Shown here in pieces: positions 44,144 through 52,817 of a DNA stretch of 64,000 nt. The first letter of the stretch is position 1. Each line of letters starts with the position of its first letter. Source of the stretch: JANXLS01 sp035308565 (GTDB lineage Bacteria; Planctomycetota; SZUA-567; H5-PLA8); contig DATGGK010000215.1 of NCBI GenBank assembly GCA_035308565.1, positions 1 through 64,000 on the forward strand. Reading direction: 5' to 3'. Made by a program: the position numbers and the translations under genes. A model generated the notes under the pieces. The model was not told where the DNA came from, ran no database searches, and saw only the letters and a list, made by a program, of their open reading frames with translations.

Positions 44144-46225
44144 GTGAATCGCTTGTACGGGATGTTGGCCGCAGTGACGGTTTGCTTCGTGGCGTTCATG
44201 GCGCTGGCGCTGTCGGGACGGAACGCGGGAGGCGAATCGGGCGAAGATAGCGGTGATGAGACAGTGCGCGGTTCGGGCGGGAAACTTCTGGCGCGCGTGC
44301 CCGGGCGCGAATTGCGGCTGGCGGTTGATACGGAGCCGCAAACGCTCGATCCCATTTCGGTCGTGGACACCGTTTCGGACGGCGTCTCCGAAAAAATTTA
44401 CAACCGCCTGCTACGCCTCAAGCTCAACGAGAAAGGCGAACTCAAGCCGGGCGACGATCTCGCCGAATCGCACACGATTACGCCCGACGGAAAGCTGTAT
44501 ACGTTCAAGTTGCGCAAAGGCGTGCTGTTTCACAACGGCCGTGAGATGAAAGCTGCGGATGTGGTCTATAGCCTCAAGCGGCTGCTCAGCCCGTTGAGCA
44601 AACGCGCGGATTTGCTGGAGCCGTTCGTGAAAGGCGCGCCTGAATACGTGAAGGCCAACGGCGACCGGCTCATGCACGACGACCCGAATCTGGGCATTCG
44701 CGCGCTCGACGATTACACGGTGCAAATCGAATTAGCAAATCCGTTCGGTCCGTTTGAGCAGCATCTGTGCACGGTCAGTTGCGCGGTCGTTCCCAAAGAG
44801 GCCGCGGAAGACCCCGTGAATCATCTTTCGCGCGTGCCGGTGGGAACGGGGCCGTTCAAACTGGCGAAGGAAGATTGGTACGCGAACCGGCAATTGGTGC
44901 TGCGGCGCTTCGATCAATATTTCGGCGGAAAGCCGAAGATGGAGGCGATCAAGTTTTTGATTTATAAGGAGCACAACCTTCATTTGAAGCTTTTTATGGC
45001 CGGGCAATTGGACGCCGCCACGATTCCACAGGGCCATGTGAAGGAAGCTGAAGCGGATGTCGGCCCTGAGAATTGGATCAAGTATCAGAATGTCCGCACC
45101 AACTACATCGGCTTCGGGATGCCGTCTGGAAAATGGAAAAACAAAGCTGATCTTTCACCCTACGGCACGAACAAACTGCTTCGGCAGGCGATGAGCTTTG
45201 CGATCGATCGCGAAAATTTGTGCAAGAATGTGCTCGAAGGCCGCGCGGTGCCGGCGATCGGAGTTCTGCCGCCGGGCCTGCCAGGCTGCAAAGAAAGCCG
45301 CCCGCCGATGAAGAAAGATTTGGCCAAGGCCAGCGAATTGATGAAGCAAGCCGGCTATCCCAACGGCGAAGGATTGCCGCCGGTCACGATGCTCTGCCGC
45401 AACGATCCGGACACGAAGGTCATTTCGCAGGCGATTCAACAGGATTTGAAAAGCGCTGGGTTCCCCGTTCAATTGCAGTTCCGCGAGTGGAATCGCTTTT
45501 TGGAGGAGACCGAAAACGAACCGGCACCCATGTTTCTGCTCGGCTGGGTGGCTGACTATCCGGACCCTGACAATTTCCTGTACGTGCTCTTCAATAGCAA
45601 GCAATGGGGTTCCGAGGGCAATACGACGTTTTATTCGAATCCTGAAGTGGACCGCTTGACCGAAGAAGCGCGCCACGTCACGGATTTTGGCGAGCGCACG
45701 AAACTGTACGAAAAGGCGGAGGACATTATTCTCGACGAGATGCCGTGGGTCTGCACTTACCATCCGCTCAACGAGGTGTTGATTCGCAAGGAGGTCAAGG
45801 GTATTCGCGAGAACAAGACGATGCTGGACACTGGAACGGAATTCCCGATGGTCGAGTTCCGGGACGTGTATGTGGCGACGACGGCGGCAGACGAGAAAGC
45901 CACTGCGCTGGATGAGAAGATCGGCCAGGGAGTGTCAATCAGCGGCGTGGCGAGCATGGCCAAATTTGGCCCGGCGGGTCCAGTGCTGCTTACGTCGGAC
46001 GGGGTGATTTACATCGGCGGGCTTTCGGCGTGGCCTGACGGATTCATTGAAAAGGCCGTGGCGGTGGGCGGCGTACTGACGGAGGCGTTTGATCTTCCTG
46101 TTTACGAAAAGAAGGAAGGCGCACCGCCGCAGGAAGGCGTGCCGATTCCACCGGGCGGGGATAAACATGCGGCCAGCCGGCGGCTGATTGTGAAATTGAA
46201 GAAAATGGAACTGCTGGAAAAGTAA
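44144..46225 (+). CDS. Peptide ABC transporter substrate-binding protein
   Basis: 693 residues, GTG start with CAGGAGCG. N-terminal membrane anchor/signal (MLAAVTVCFVAFMALALSG), then the SBP family 5 core: LRLAVDTEPQTLDPISVVD, YTFKLRKGVLFHNGREMKAADVVYSL, GTGPFKL, QAMSFAIDRENLCKNVLEG, GWVADYPDPDNFLYVLF and LDEMPWVCTYHP. About 95 extra C-terminal residues (after ~595) are not part of the usual OppA/DppA fold and contain a Pro-rich segment. It delivers oligopeptides to the permeases that follow, 16 bases downstream. Confidence 0.93.
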   Translation: MNRLYGMLAAVTVCFVAFMALALSGRNAGGESGEDSGDETVRGSGGKLLARVPGRELRLAVDTEPQTLDPISVVDTVSDGVSEKIYNRLLRLKLNEKGELKPGDDLAESHTITPDGKLYTFKLRKGVLFHNGREMKAADVVYSLKRLLSPLSKRADLLEPFVKGAPEYVKANGDRLMHDDPNLGIRALDDYTVQIELANPFGPFEQHLCTVSCAVVPKEAAEDPVNHLSRVPVGTGPFKLAKEDWYANRQLVLRRFDQYFGGKPKMEAIKFLIYKEHNLHLKLFMAGQLDAATIPQGHVKEAEADVGPENWIKYQNVRTNYIGFGMPSGKWKNKADLSPYGTNKLLRQAMSFAIDRENLCKNVLEGRAVPAIGVLPPGLPGCKESRPPMKKDLAKASELMKQAGYPNGEGLPPVTMLCRNDPDTKVISQAIQQDLKSAGFPVQLQFREWNRFLEETENEPAPMFLLGWVADYPDPDNFLYVLFNSKQWGSEGNTTFYSNPEVDRLTEEARHVTDFGERTKLYEKAEDIILDEMPWVCTYHPLNEVLIRKEVKGIRENKTMLDTGTEFPMVEFRDVYVATTAADEKATALDEKIGQGVSISGVASMAKFGPAGPVLLTSDGVIYIGGLSAWPDGFIEKAVAVGGVLTEAFDLPVYEKKEGAPPQEGVPIPPGGDKHAASRRLIVKLKKMELLEK

Positions 46226-46241
46226 GGATCGCGGAGCCGCT

Positions 46242-47171
46242 ATGGGCACGTACATTTTTCGGCGCACTCTTCAGACGATTCCCGTGCTCATCGGCGTGGC
46301 GCTGATTGCGTTTTTGTTGAGCGATCTCAGCGGCAGTCCCGTGCGCCAGATGATGGGTCCGCACGCGGATCCCGCGATACGCAAACGCATCGAAGAACAC
46401 CTGGGGCTGAACAAGCCGCTGCATGAGCGCTTCCTGAACCACATGAACAATTTGCTGCACGGCGACTTGGGCCTATCGGTGGTGAAAGAAGGAAAATCCG
46501 TCAGCGAGATGATTGCGGAGTCCATTGTCGTGACGCTGCGCTTGACGCTGGGCGCAATTTTTCTGGCGGCGACGCTGGGCGTGGCATTCGGCGTATTCTC
46601 GGCGTGGCGCCCAAATTCATGGATCGACTATTCGTCATCGGTCTTTGCCACAATCGGAATTTCATTTCCGGCATTTTTTCTCGGCATGTTGTTGATGCTG
46701 GTTTTTTCAGTCAAACTGGGTTGGTTTCCAATTGGCGGCTACGAGCCGGGAAGTCTGAAACATTTAGTGCTGCCGTGCCTGACGCTGGGACTATTAAGCA
46801 CCGCGTCGGTCTCGCGGCTGACGCGCAACTGCATGTTGGAAACGATGAGCCAGGAGTATATCCGCAGCGCGCGGGCGAAGGGGCGCGGCAACTGGCGGGT
46901 GCTTTTGGGCCACGCCTTTCCGAACGCGCTGATCCCTGTGGTGACGGTGATCGGCAACGATTTTGCCGGTTTGCTTTCGGGCGCGGTGCTGACCGAGACG
47001 GTATTCAACATCCCGGGGATTGGCAGCGTGATAAAGGACGCCATTTTCCAACGCGATCTGCCGGTGGTGATGGGCTGCTGCGTGGTGTTTGCATTAATTC
47101 TCGTCGTGGCCAACATTGTCATTGACGTGCTTTACGCATTCCTCGATCCCAGGATTCGACATGGCGAATGA
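46242..47171 (+). CDS. Peptide ABC transporter permease, DppB/OppB type
   Basis: 309 residues, six TM helices. N-terminal YIFRRTLQTIPVLIGVALIAF, the conserved large periplasmic loop with HLGLNKPLHERFLNHM, FGVFSAWRPNSWIDY, and the EAA loop RLTRNCMLETMSQEYIRSARAKG, then VTVIGNDFAGLLSGAVLTETVF. Forms the channel with the next gene. Its end overlaps the start of the second permease by 11 bases. Confidence 0.95.
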   Translation: MGTYIFRRTLQTIPVLIGVALIAFLLSDLSGSPVRQMMGPHADPAIRKRIEEHLGLNKPLHERFLNHMNNLLHGDLGLSVVKEGKSVSEMIAESIVVTLRLTLGAIFLAATLGVAFGVFSAWRPNSWIDYSSSVFATIGISFPAFFLGMLLMLVFSVKLGWFPIGGYEPGSLKHLVLPCLTLGLLSTASVSRLTRNCMLETMSQEYIRSARAKGRGNWRVLLGHAFPNALIPVVTVIGNDFAGLLSGAVLTETVFNIPGIGSVIKDAIFQRDLPVVMGCCVVFALILVVANIVIDVLYAFLDPRIRHGE

Positions 47172-48105
47172 ACAGGCGGTGATGCTGCCGCAACCCTTGC
47201 CGGTTTCGACGGAGCCGGAAATCGTGCCGTCGCGCGCGCCGTCGGCGTGGTCGCGGCTGTGGAAAGACTCGCGCTCGATGGTGGCGCTGGGGCTGCTGCT
47301 GTTCATGCTGCTGTGCGCGATCAGCGCGAACTGGCTGGCGCCGTATCCCTACGACCAGCAATTTCGCGCGCACGTGAGACAGGGACCGAGCGCGGCGCAC
47401 GTGCTGGGCACGGATTTTCTGGGGCGCGACATGTTGTCGCGCGTGATGTACGGCGCGCGCGTGTCGCTGTTGATCGGGATAAGCGCCACGGTGTTGTCGC
47501 TGCTGATCGGCGTGACGCTCGGTCTGTCGTCGGGCTATTTCGGCGGGGCGACCGACGCGGTGTTGATGCGCCTCACGGACACGATCGCATCTTTTCCGAC
47601 GCTGCTGCTGGCGATTGCGATCACCGTGCTCTACAAACCCACGCCGCTCGCCAATCCGGGCGCGCTGATCACGAACCCGTCGTTCTGGACGCTGTTCATT
47701 GCGCTGGGCATGGTGGGGTGGACGGGCATTGCGCGTGTCGTCCGCGCTCAGGTGCTTACAGTCAAAACTCTGGATTACGTCACAGCCGCGCGAGCTTTGG
47801 GCGGCAGCAACACGCGGATCATGTTCCGGCACATCCTGCCCAATTGTCTTTCGCCGATTATTGTGCTGGCGACATTGGCGATTGGGGGAAATATTTTGGG
47901 CGAAGCAGGGCTTTCATTTCTGGGGCTGGGGATTCAGGAACCGTTTCCAAGCTGGGGTGGTATGCTCTCCGATTCGCAGCAATATTTCGAGCTGAACTGG
48001 TGGATGGCCGTGTTTCCGGGCATGGCGATCGTGTTGACGGTGCTCTCGTTTAACCTGCTTGGGGACGGATTGCGGGACGCGCTGGATCCGAAGGCTCGGA
48101 AATGA
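47161..48105 (+). CDS. Peptide ABC transporter permease, DppC/OppC type
   Basis: 314 residues from ATG 47161. A Pro-rich cytoplasmic N-terminus, TM at ~38-57, then HVLGTDFLGRDMLSRVMYGARVSLLIG as the family signature, GYFGGATDAVLMRLTDTIASFP, the EAA loop VRAQVLTVKTLDYVTAARALGG, and IGGNILGEAGLSFLGLGIQEPFPSWG. The usual DppD and DppF ATPase genes do not follow; the next gene is an unrelated Rpn-like protein. Energising ATPases must be elsewhere. Confidence 0.95.
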   Translation: MANEQAVMLPQPLPVSTEPEIVPSRAPSAWSRLWKDSRSMVALGLLLFMLLCAISANWLAPYPYDQQFRAHVRQGPSAAHVLGTDFLGRDMLSRVMYGARVSLLIGISATVLSLLIGVTLGLSSGYFGGATDAVLMRLTDTIASFPTLLLAIAITVLYKPTPLANPGALITNPSFWTLFIALGMVGWTGIARVVRAQVLTVKTLDYVTAARALGGSNTRIMFRHILPNCLSPIIVLATLAIGGNILGEAGLSFLGLGIQEPFPSWGGMLSDSQQYFELNWWMAVFPGMAIVLTVLSFNLLGDGLRDALDPKARK

Positions 48106-48111
48106 ACTGAC

Positions 48112-49029
48112 ATGGCGAAAAGATATGATGCAACGTCGAAAGTGATTTTCGATCGCGACCCGGGCGGTTGGGTGCGCCTGGCGCGGATCAAAGCCGAGCG
48201 CGTTGAAATCATCGACGCGGAGCTTTCGACGGTTGCGGCTGATGCCGACAAAGTGATGCGCGTTTATGGGCCGGTTGAATCGCTGGCGCAATTCGAATTC
48301 CAAGCGAACTACGAAGCGCTGCTGCCGGCGAGAAGTTTGAAATACTCGGTGCTGCTCAGCGACAAGCACGGCTTGCCCGTGCACAGCATTATTGTGTTGA
48401 TGCGCCCGGAAGCGGATGGGCCGGCGATGAGCGCCAAACTCGAGCGCCATGTGAGCAGCCGGAAATATCTGGAATTTCGGTACACAGTGATACGATTGTG
48501 GGAGTTGGCGCCCGAGGCGGTTTTGAGCGGCAGTGTGTGGATGCTACCCTTGGTTGCGCTGACGAAGTTGCCTGGGAAAAAGTTCAGAGCCATCGTCGAA
48601 ACGATGCGCAAGCGAATTGCGGAGCAGTTGGCGCCCGCGGAAAAGCACAAGTTGCTTTCCGCGGCATATTTTCTCGGCGGATTGCGGCACAGCGACAAGT
48701 TTTTGCGAAAGTTCATGGGAGGACTGGGCATGTTGGACGAGATTCTGGAAGCGTCGAAGACGTATCAAGCGACGATTAAGAAGGGCGAGGCGCGGGGCGA
48801 GGCGCGGGGCGAGGCGCGGGGTGAAGCGCGGGGCGAGGCGCGGGGCGAGGCGCGAGGCGAGGCGCGGGGCGCCAAGCGCATTCTGCTGGACTTGGGTACG
48901 CTGCAGTTTGGGAAACCTGATGCGCGGATTCTTGCAAAGCTTAACCGAGAAACTTCCTTGGATCGGTTGGCGCGGCTTGCCAAACATTTGCCGAAAGCAA
49001 GGAACTGGAAGGAATTGTTTTCGGAGTAG
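48112..49029 (+). CDS. Rpn-like PD-(D/E)XK protein with GEAR repeats
   Basis: 305 residues. Starts with a conserved-looking N-terminal domain containing QFEFQANYEALLPARSLKYSVLL, where E62-x-Q64 fits the ExQ half of the PD-(D/E)XK motif of Rpn/DUF4351-type recombination-associated nucleases, plus a hydrophobic beta core. Residues 225-252 are seven GEAR units, from a 12-base tandem repeat (48784-48867), and then a C-terminal DUF4351-like helical domain (LLDLGTLQFGKPDARILAKLN...). Such proteins are widespread, multi-copy and fast evolving. No transposon ends seen. Confidence 0.75.
   Translation: MAKRYDATSKVIFDRDPGGWVRLARIKAERVEIIDAELSTVAADADKVMRVYGPVESLAQFEFQANYEALLPARSLKYSVLLSDKHGLPVHSIIVLMRPEADGPAMSAKLERHVSSRKYLEFRYTVIRLWELAPEAVLSGSVWMLPLVALTKLPGKKFRAIVETMRKRIAEQLAPAEKHKLLSAAYFLGGLRHSDKFLRKFMGGLGMLDEILEASKTYQATIKKGEARGEARGEARGEARGEARGEARGEARGAKRILLDLGTLQFGKPDARILAKLNRETSLDRLARLAKHLPKARNWKELFSE
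48784..48867. repeat. Seven tandem 12-bp GGCGAGGCGCGG units
   Basis: Near-perfect array, one unit GGTGAAGCGCGG and one GGCGAGGCGCGA variant. Multiple-of-three length keeps the frame, so copy number can change without loss of the protein. Confidence 0.95.
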
Positions 49030-49058
49030 CGTGCGAGTTCCGTCGTAGAAATAAAAAA

Positions 49059-49094
49059 AATCCCGATTTCAAACGCCTGTTTGAAATCGGGATT
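49059..49094 (-). terminator. Rho-independent terminator of the cytochrome gene
   Basis: Perfect 16-bp stem (AATCCCGATTTCAAAC, loop GCCT, and its complement). On the minus strand the hairpin is followed by a run of eight T (A at 49053-49060 on plus). Located just after the cytochrome stop at 49120 in its reading direction. The Rpn-like gene also ends ~30 bases to the left, so part of its transcript could stop here too. Confidence 0.9.
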
Positions 49095-49119
49095 GAATTG
49101 ATTTTCAGGCCAAATTCAA

Positions 49120-49497
49120 TTACTTCACGCCCGGATTCACGCCGGCTTTGATGTTAACGTCGTTCGTTTTTCCATTTCCATTGCTCATTTTCGAACCGAT
49201 GGCCTTGATGCCGGCGGCGACCGCTTTGAGGTCGTCGGCGGAAGGCTTTTTGTCCTTGCCCATCGCCGGTTTGGCTTCGTCCGAACCCTGCAATTCCTTG
49301 CCGTACAGATTGAGATTCTTCTTGCCGGGCTTTTCATTGCCGGCCGGCGTATGACAGGTCGTGCATTTCTGAAGCGGCTTCGCGTCCGGGTAGGCCTTCT
49401 TGAATTCTTCCAGGAATTCCTTTTTCGCCAAAATCGGCTGCGCCACAAACGCGACCAGAACCACACCCAACACCGCAACCATCATAGTGCGCTTCAT
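49120..49497 (-). CDS. Secreted monohaem cytochrome c-like protein
   Basis: 125 residues. Signal peptide MMVAVLGVVLVAFVAQPILA, then LQKCTTCHTPAG, a CxxCH haem-binding site at about residues 45-49. A downstream Met (KPAMGKDKKP or SKMSNG) could be the sixth ligand. Lys-rich, small; likely periplasmic electron carrier or peroxidase-like partner. AGGAG lies before the ATG at 49497. Followed by a strong terminator, so monocistronic. In-frame codons upstream to 49623 are not signal-like and are excluded. Confidence 0.85.
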   Translation of the reverse strand: MKRTMMVAVLGVVLVAFVAQPILAKKEFLEEFKKAYPDAKPLQKCTTCHTPAGNEKPGKKNLNLYGKELQGSDEAKPAMGKDKKPSADDLKAVAAGIKAIGSKMSNGNGKTNDVNIKAGVNPGVK

Positions 49498-49783
49498 GAT
49501 TTTTCTTTTCTCCTTGAATCTCATGACCGATCGACCGGCAACCCCACACGAGTCGCCGTGGACAAGCTTCCGTTTGTCGCTCTTAGGATACTCAGTATCC
49601 CGAAGGATTAAGTATCTTCCCAAAAATTAACGCAAAAGCGCACGAAGAATACACACCGGCTTCTCCGAAATCAACGCAAATTTTCCGCGAAAAAACGTTG
49701 ATCGCAATTGCACCGCGACAAGCATGCATCGTTGCGGTAGGTTTACACGGGACGCAGGACGACTCTATACTCAGGACTTTCCC

Positions 49784-50791
49784 ATGCACACGCTCGTCAC
49801 CGGCGGCTGCGGCTTTCTCGGCACGTGGATGGTCAAACAACTGCTCGCCGAAGGCCAGACCGTCACTGTTTTCGATTTGCAACGAATCACCAAGCGCTGG
49901 GAGATGATCCTCTCGCCCGAAGAGATCGCGCGCATCCAATTTCGATCGGTCAAGATTGAAGAGACGCAGGATGTCGTCGCCGCGGTGCGCGAAATCCGTC
50001 CGGATGCGATCATTCATCTGGCCGGCCTGCAAGTGCCGTCGTGCCGCGAGAATCCGGTGCTGGGCGCCAAAGTCAACGTGATCGGCACACTCAATATTTT
50101 TGAAGCGGCGAAGGTTGAGGCTGTTCACTTCTCGCCCCTTGGGGAAGAGAGGCCGGGGGTGAGGGGTTTCCCCCGCGTCGTCTACGCCAGCAGCGCCGCC
50201 GTCCTGGGTCCCGACGCTGAATACCCGGAAGGCGTGGTGGCCAACGATGCCGCGCCGAAACCGACGAGCCACTATGGCGCGTACAAACTCTGCAATGAGT
50301 ATTGCGCGAAAGCCTATTGGCTCACCGACAAATTGCCCAGCGTGGGCCTGCGCCCACTGACGGTGTACGGTCCCGGGCGCGATTTTGGCATGACCAGTTT
50401 CCCAACGCGAGCGATTGCCGCGGCGATTTTGAAGCGCAAGTTCGAAATCCCGTTTACTGGCCTCACTGCTTACATTCACGCGCGCGAAGTCGCGGACATG
50501 TTCGTGCGCTGTTCGAAAAATGTGGCGGAGGATGCGCGCGTGTACTCGGTTGGCGGCGACGTTACCGACACCGCAGGCTTCCTCAAGACGCTTGAGCGCG
50601 TGCTGCCCGGCTCCAGCCAGTTCATCTCCGCCAAAGGCGGCGATATCCCGGTAACGCAGCGCTTGGACGACGCCGTGTTGCGGCGTGATTATCCCGGGTT
50701 GTTGCGCATTCACTTGGAACAAGGGCTGCGCGAAACGGTCGAAGTATTTCAGCGCCTGGCGCAAGTTGGGAAATTGGAAGCTTGTCTTTGA
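49784..50791 (+). CDS. NAD-dependent epimerase/dehydratase with repeat-encoded insertion
   Basis: 335 residues. VTGGCGFLGTWMV (GxxGxxG), FDLQR, IIHLAGLQVPSCRENP, NVIGTLNIFEAAK, VVYASSAAVLG, SHYGAYKLCNEY (Tyr164-x3-Lys168), VGLRPLTVYGPGRD and VRCSKN. Extended SDR acting on nucleotide sugars or related substrates, substrate unknown. Between KVEAV and PRVVYAS, where relatives have only a few residues, about 15 residues (HFSPLGEERPGVRGF) are encoded by a dispersed repeat at 50123-50170. Starts at ATG 49784; divergent from the cytochrome gene. Confidence 0.9.
   Translation: MHTLVTGGCGFLGTWMVKQLLAEGQTVTVFDLQRITKRWEMILSPEEIARIQFRSVKIEETQDVVAAVREIRPDAIIHLAGLQVPSCRENPVLGAKVNVIGTLNIFEAAKVEAVHFSPLGEERPGVRGFPRVVYASSAAVLGPDAEYPEGVVANDAAPKPTSHYGAYKLCNEYCAKAYWLTDKLPSVGLRPLTVYGPGRDFGMTSFPTRAIAAAILKRKFEIPFTGLTAYIHAREVADMFVRCSKNVAEDARVYSVGGDVTDTAGFLKTLERVLPGSSQFISAKGGDIPVTQRLDDAVLRRDYPGLLRIHLEQGLRETVEVFQRLAQVGKLEACL
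50123..50170. repeat. CCCCTTGGGGAAGAGAGGCC repeat inside the epimerase gene
   Basis: Reverse-complement relative of the intergenic CCCCTCACCCCCGGCCCCTC...AAGGGGAGAG element at 37592-37632. In frame, between two core secondary-structure elements of the Rossmann domain. Confidence 0.85.
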
Positions 50792-50801
50792 TTCGCAGGC
50801 C

Positions 50802-50930
50802 ACCCCTCACCCCGCGGGCGAGTACGCCCGTCGGCCCTCTCCCGGTGGGAGAGGGGAACCGCAGCCAGCGCTCACACCGCGAGCGAGTACGCTCGTCGGC
50901 CCTCTCCCGGTGGGAGAGGGGAACCGCAAC
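50802..50930. repeat. Two tandem CCTCACCCCGCGGGCG-type repeats
   Basis: Copies at ~50802-50860 and ~50870-50930, each with AGTACG(C/T)(C/T)CGTCGGCC and a CTCTCCCGGTGGGAGAG hairpin. The loop triplets differ compensatorily (GCGGGCG/CGCCCGT vs GCGAGCG/CGCTCGT), keeping the pairing. Fills the gap before ribF. Confidence 0.9.
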
Positions 50931-50990
50931 CAGCGCTTTTCGCCACCCCTGTCCGTTTGACGTGCGGCTCATTGTCGCCATAATGCCTCC

Positions 50991-51947
50991 ATGCGAACGT
51001 ATTTCGGAAACGAAACGCAGCCGTCGGAGCGCGGCGCCGTTCTGGCGATTGGCACCTTCGATGGCGTGCATCGCGGGCATCAGAATGTATTGAGCGCGCT
51101 GGTTGCGTGGGGCAAGGAAGCTAACGCGCCGACGGGCGCGATCACGTTTCGCGATCATCCGCGCAAGACGCTCGAAGGCCGCTCGCCGGATTTGGTCACG
51201 ACGCTGGAACACCGGCTGGTGCTTTTCGAACGGCTCGGATTGGATTTCGCATGGGTGCTTGATTTCACGCCGGAGATATCGCAGTTGTCGGCGCGCGATT
51301 TTGCGAAACACTTTTTCGTGGCACGACTGCACGCGCGCGGGTTGATGATGGGTTTCGATTCGCGTTTTGGCTGCGACCGGATCAGCCACAATTCGCCGGG
51401 GCTAACGACGATCGCGCAAGAACTCGGCTTTGATGCGCGCTGTCAGGGGCCGGTGCTTTGCGCGGATGGGGGCGCGATATCGAGCACGAAAATCCGAGAA
51501 GCCATCGGCGACGGGCGGCTGCGCGACGCCGAAGCGATGCTGGGACGGCGCGTCTCGGTCTACGGCACGGTCGTCCGGGGCGACGGGCGCGGGCGGCGGC
51601 TGGGTTATCACACGGCGAATCTGGATTTGGGGCGCGAATTCCGCCCGCCGTTTGGTGTATATGCGACGATAGCACTGCTCAACAATCGCGCGTACGGTTC
51701 GGTCAGCAACGTGGGATATCGTCCCACCGTCGTACAGCCCGAACCGGGCGCGAAACCCGATCTGCTGGTCGAGACGCATTTGTTTGATTTTGACGGCGAC
51801 TTGTACGATAAGAAGATGGAAGTGCAGTTCATCGAAAAGCTGCGCGACGAGCGGCGCTTTCCGGACGTGCAGGCGCTGGTCGAGCAGATCAAGAAGGACG
51901 AGACGAAAGCGCGCGAGATTTTGCGCGCGCAGGGCGTTTTAAAATAG
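50991..51947 (+). CDS. ribF: Bifunctional riboflavin kinase / FAD synthetase
   Basis: 318 residues. N-terminal FMN adenylyltransferase: AIGTFDGVHRGHQNVL, FRDHPRKTLEG, LDFTPEISQLSARDFAKHFFV, GFDSRFG and ISSTKIREAIGDG; C-terminal riboflavin kinase: VSVYGTVVRGDGRGRRLGYHTANLDL, GVYATIAL, VSNVGYRPTV, ETHLFDFDGDLYDK and EVQFIEKLRDERRF. Makes FMN and FAD from riboflavin. Directly upstream of a secreted FMN-binding-type protein, a suggestive pairing, with a short GGTTCAAAGTTCAATG stretch between. Confidence 0.97.
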   Translation: MRTYFGNETQPSERGAVLAIGTFDGVHRGHQNVLSALVAWGKEANAPTGAITFRDHPRKTLEGRSPDLVTTLEHRLVLFERLGLDFAWVLDFTPEISQLSARDFAKHFFVARLHARGLMMGFDSRFGCDRISHNSPGLTTIAQELGFDARCQGPVLCADGGAISSTKIREAIGDGRLRDAEAMLGRRVSVYGTVVRGDGRGRRLGYHTANLDLGREFRPPFGVYATIALLNNRAYGSVSNVGYRPTVVQPEPGAKPDLLVETHLFDFDGDLYDKKMEVQFIEKLRDERRFPDVQALVEQIKKDETKAREILRAQGVLK

Positions 51948-51974
51948 AATTCACCATTCAAGGTTCAAAGTTCA

Positions 51975-52817
51975 ATGTCGATCGTGCGCAAGTTCGCTGC
52001 GAAATGGGTTTTGATTCTGACTGGAGCGCTCGCGCCGGCGGGCATCGTGGCCGCCGCCGACGATCCGCCGGACACGCCGCACGTCGAGTTCTTTTTTTCA
52101 AACGCCGATCCGCGCGCAGCCGAGACCCGAAAATTCGTCGAAGGCGTGATGAAGAGCGTTGCGCCAAACATTCCCGCGGAATACCTCTCCATCGACGAAA
52201 AGAAACACGCCAAGCGCCTGAAGAATTTGGAGAAGGAATTCGACATCAAAAACCCCGGTGAAATCACGCTGTTCTTCGGCCCGCACTTTCTGATCGACAA
52301 AGGCGAGAAACGCGACATTGAAGCATTTTTCAGCGGGATGATGACGCGCCTGATTAAAGTCAGCAAAAAAGACGAAAGCCACAAAGACCGCATCGTCACC
52401 GACGTCCCAAAATTCGCGAAGGAGATATTTGGAGAGGACGCGACGGCCGCGGCCGACAACGCTCAAACCGGCGCGCTGATCAACTTTTATCGCGTTACGA
52501 AGAATGGCAAACCGGCCGGCTGGATCGCCGACGCTTACGACCCGATCGGCTGTCCGATTTGCAGCGGGACGCAATTCCTCGCGGCGCTCGACGACAAACT
52601 CGCGATTATGGAAGTGCGGCCGGTGCGCGAAATCGAACGCATCGGCACGCCGCTGCCCGACGCCGAGACGAAGAAATTCATCGAGCAGTTCAAAGGCAAG
52701 ACGCCCAAGGCGAATCTGGAGCAGATCGACGGCATTTCGCGCGCGACGAAATCGGTGCACGCGTACCAGTCGCTGCTCGAAGATATTTTTACTGAATTGA
52801 AGCAGAGAAATAAATAA
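51975..52817 (+). CDS. Secreted protein with FMN-binding (NqrC/RnfG-like) domain
   Basis: 280 residues. Signal peptide ~10-28, an N-terminal region ~30-160 of unknown type, and a C-terminal FMN_bind-like domain ~165-275: VTKNGKPAGWIADAYD, FLAALDDKLAIMEVRPV, then IDGISRATKSVHAY. D252-G-I-S255-R-A-T258 matches the DxxSxAT flavinylation motif, with Thr258 as presumed covalent FMN acceptor (ApbE-dependent in known systems). A CPIC pair (193-196) sits in the same domain. Lies 27 bases after ribF; TAA overlaps the next gene by one base. Confidence 0.68.
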   Translation: MSIVRKFAAKWVLILTGALAPAGIVAAADDPPDTPHVEFFFSNADPRAAETRKFVEGVMKSVAPNIPAEYLSIDEKKHAKRLKNLEKEFDIKNPGEITLFFGPHFLIDKGEKRDIEAFFSGMMTRLIKVSKKDESHKDRIVTDVPKFAKEIFGEDATAAADNAQTGALINFYRVTKNGKPAGWIADAYDPIGCPICSGTQFLAALDDKLAIMEVRPVREIERIGTPLPDAETKKFIEQFKGKTPKANLEQIDGISRATKSVHAYQSLLEDIFTELKQRNK

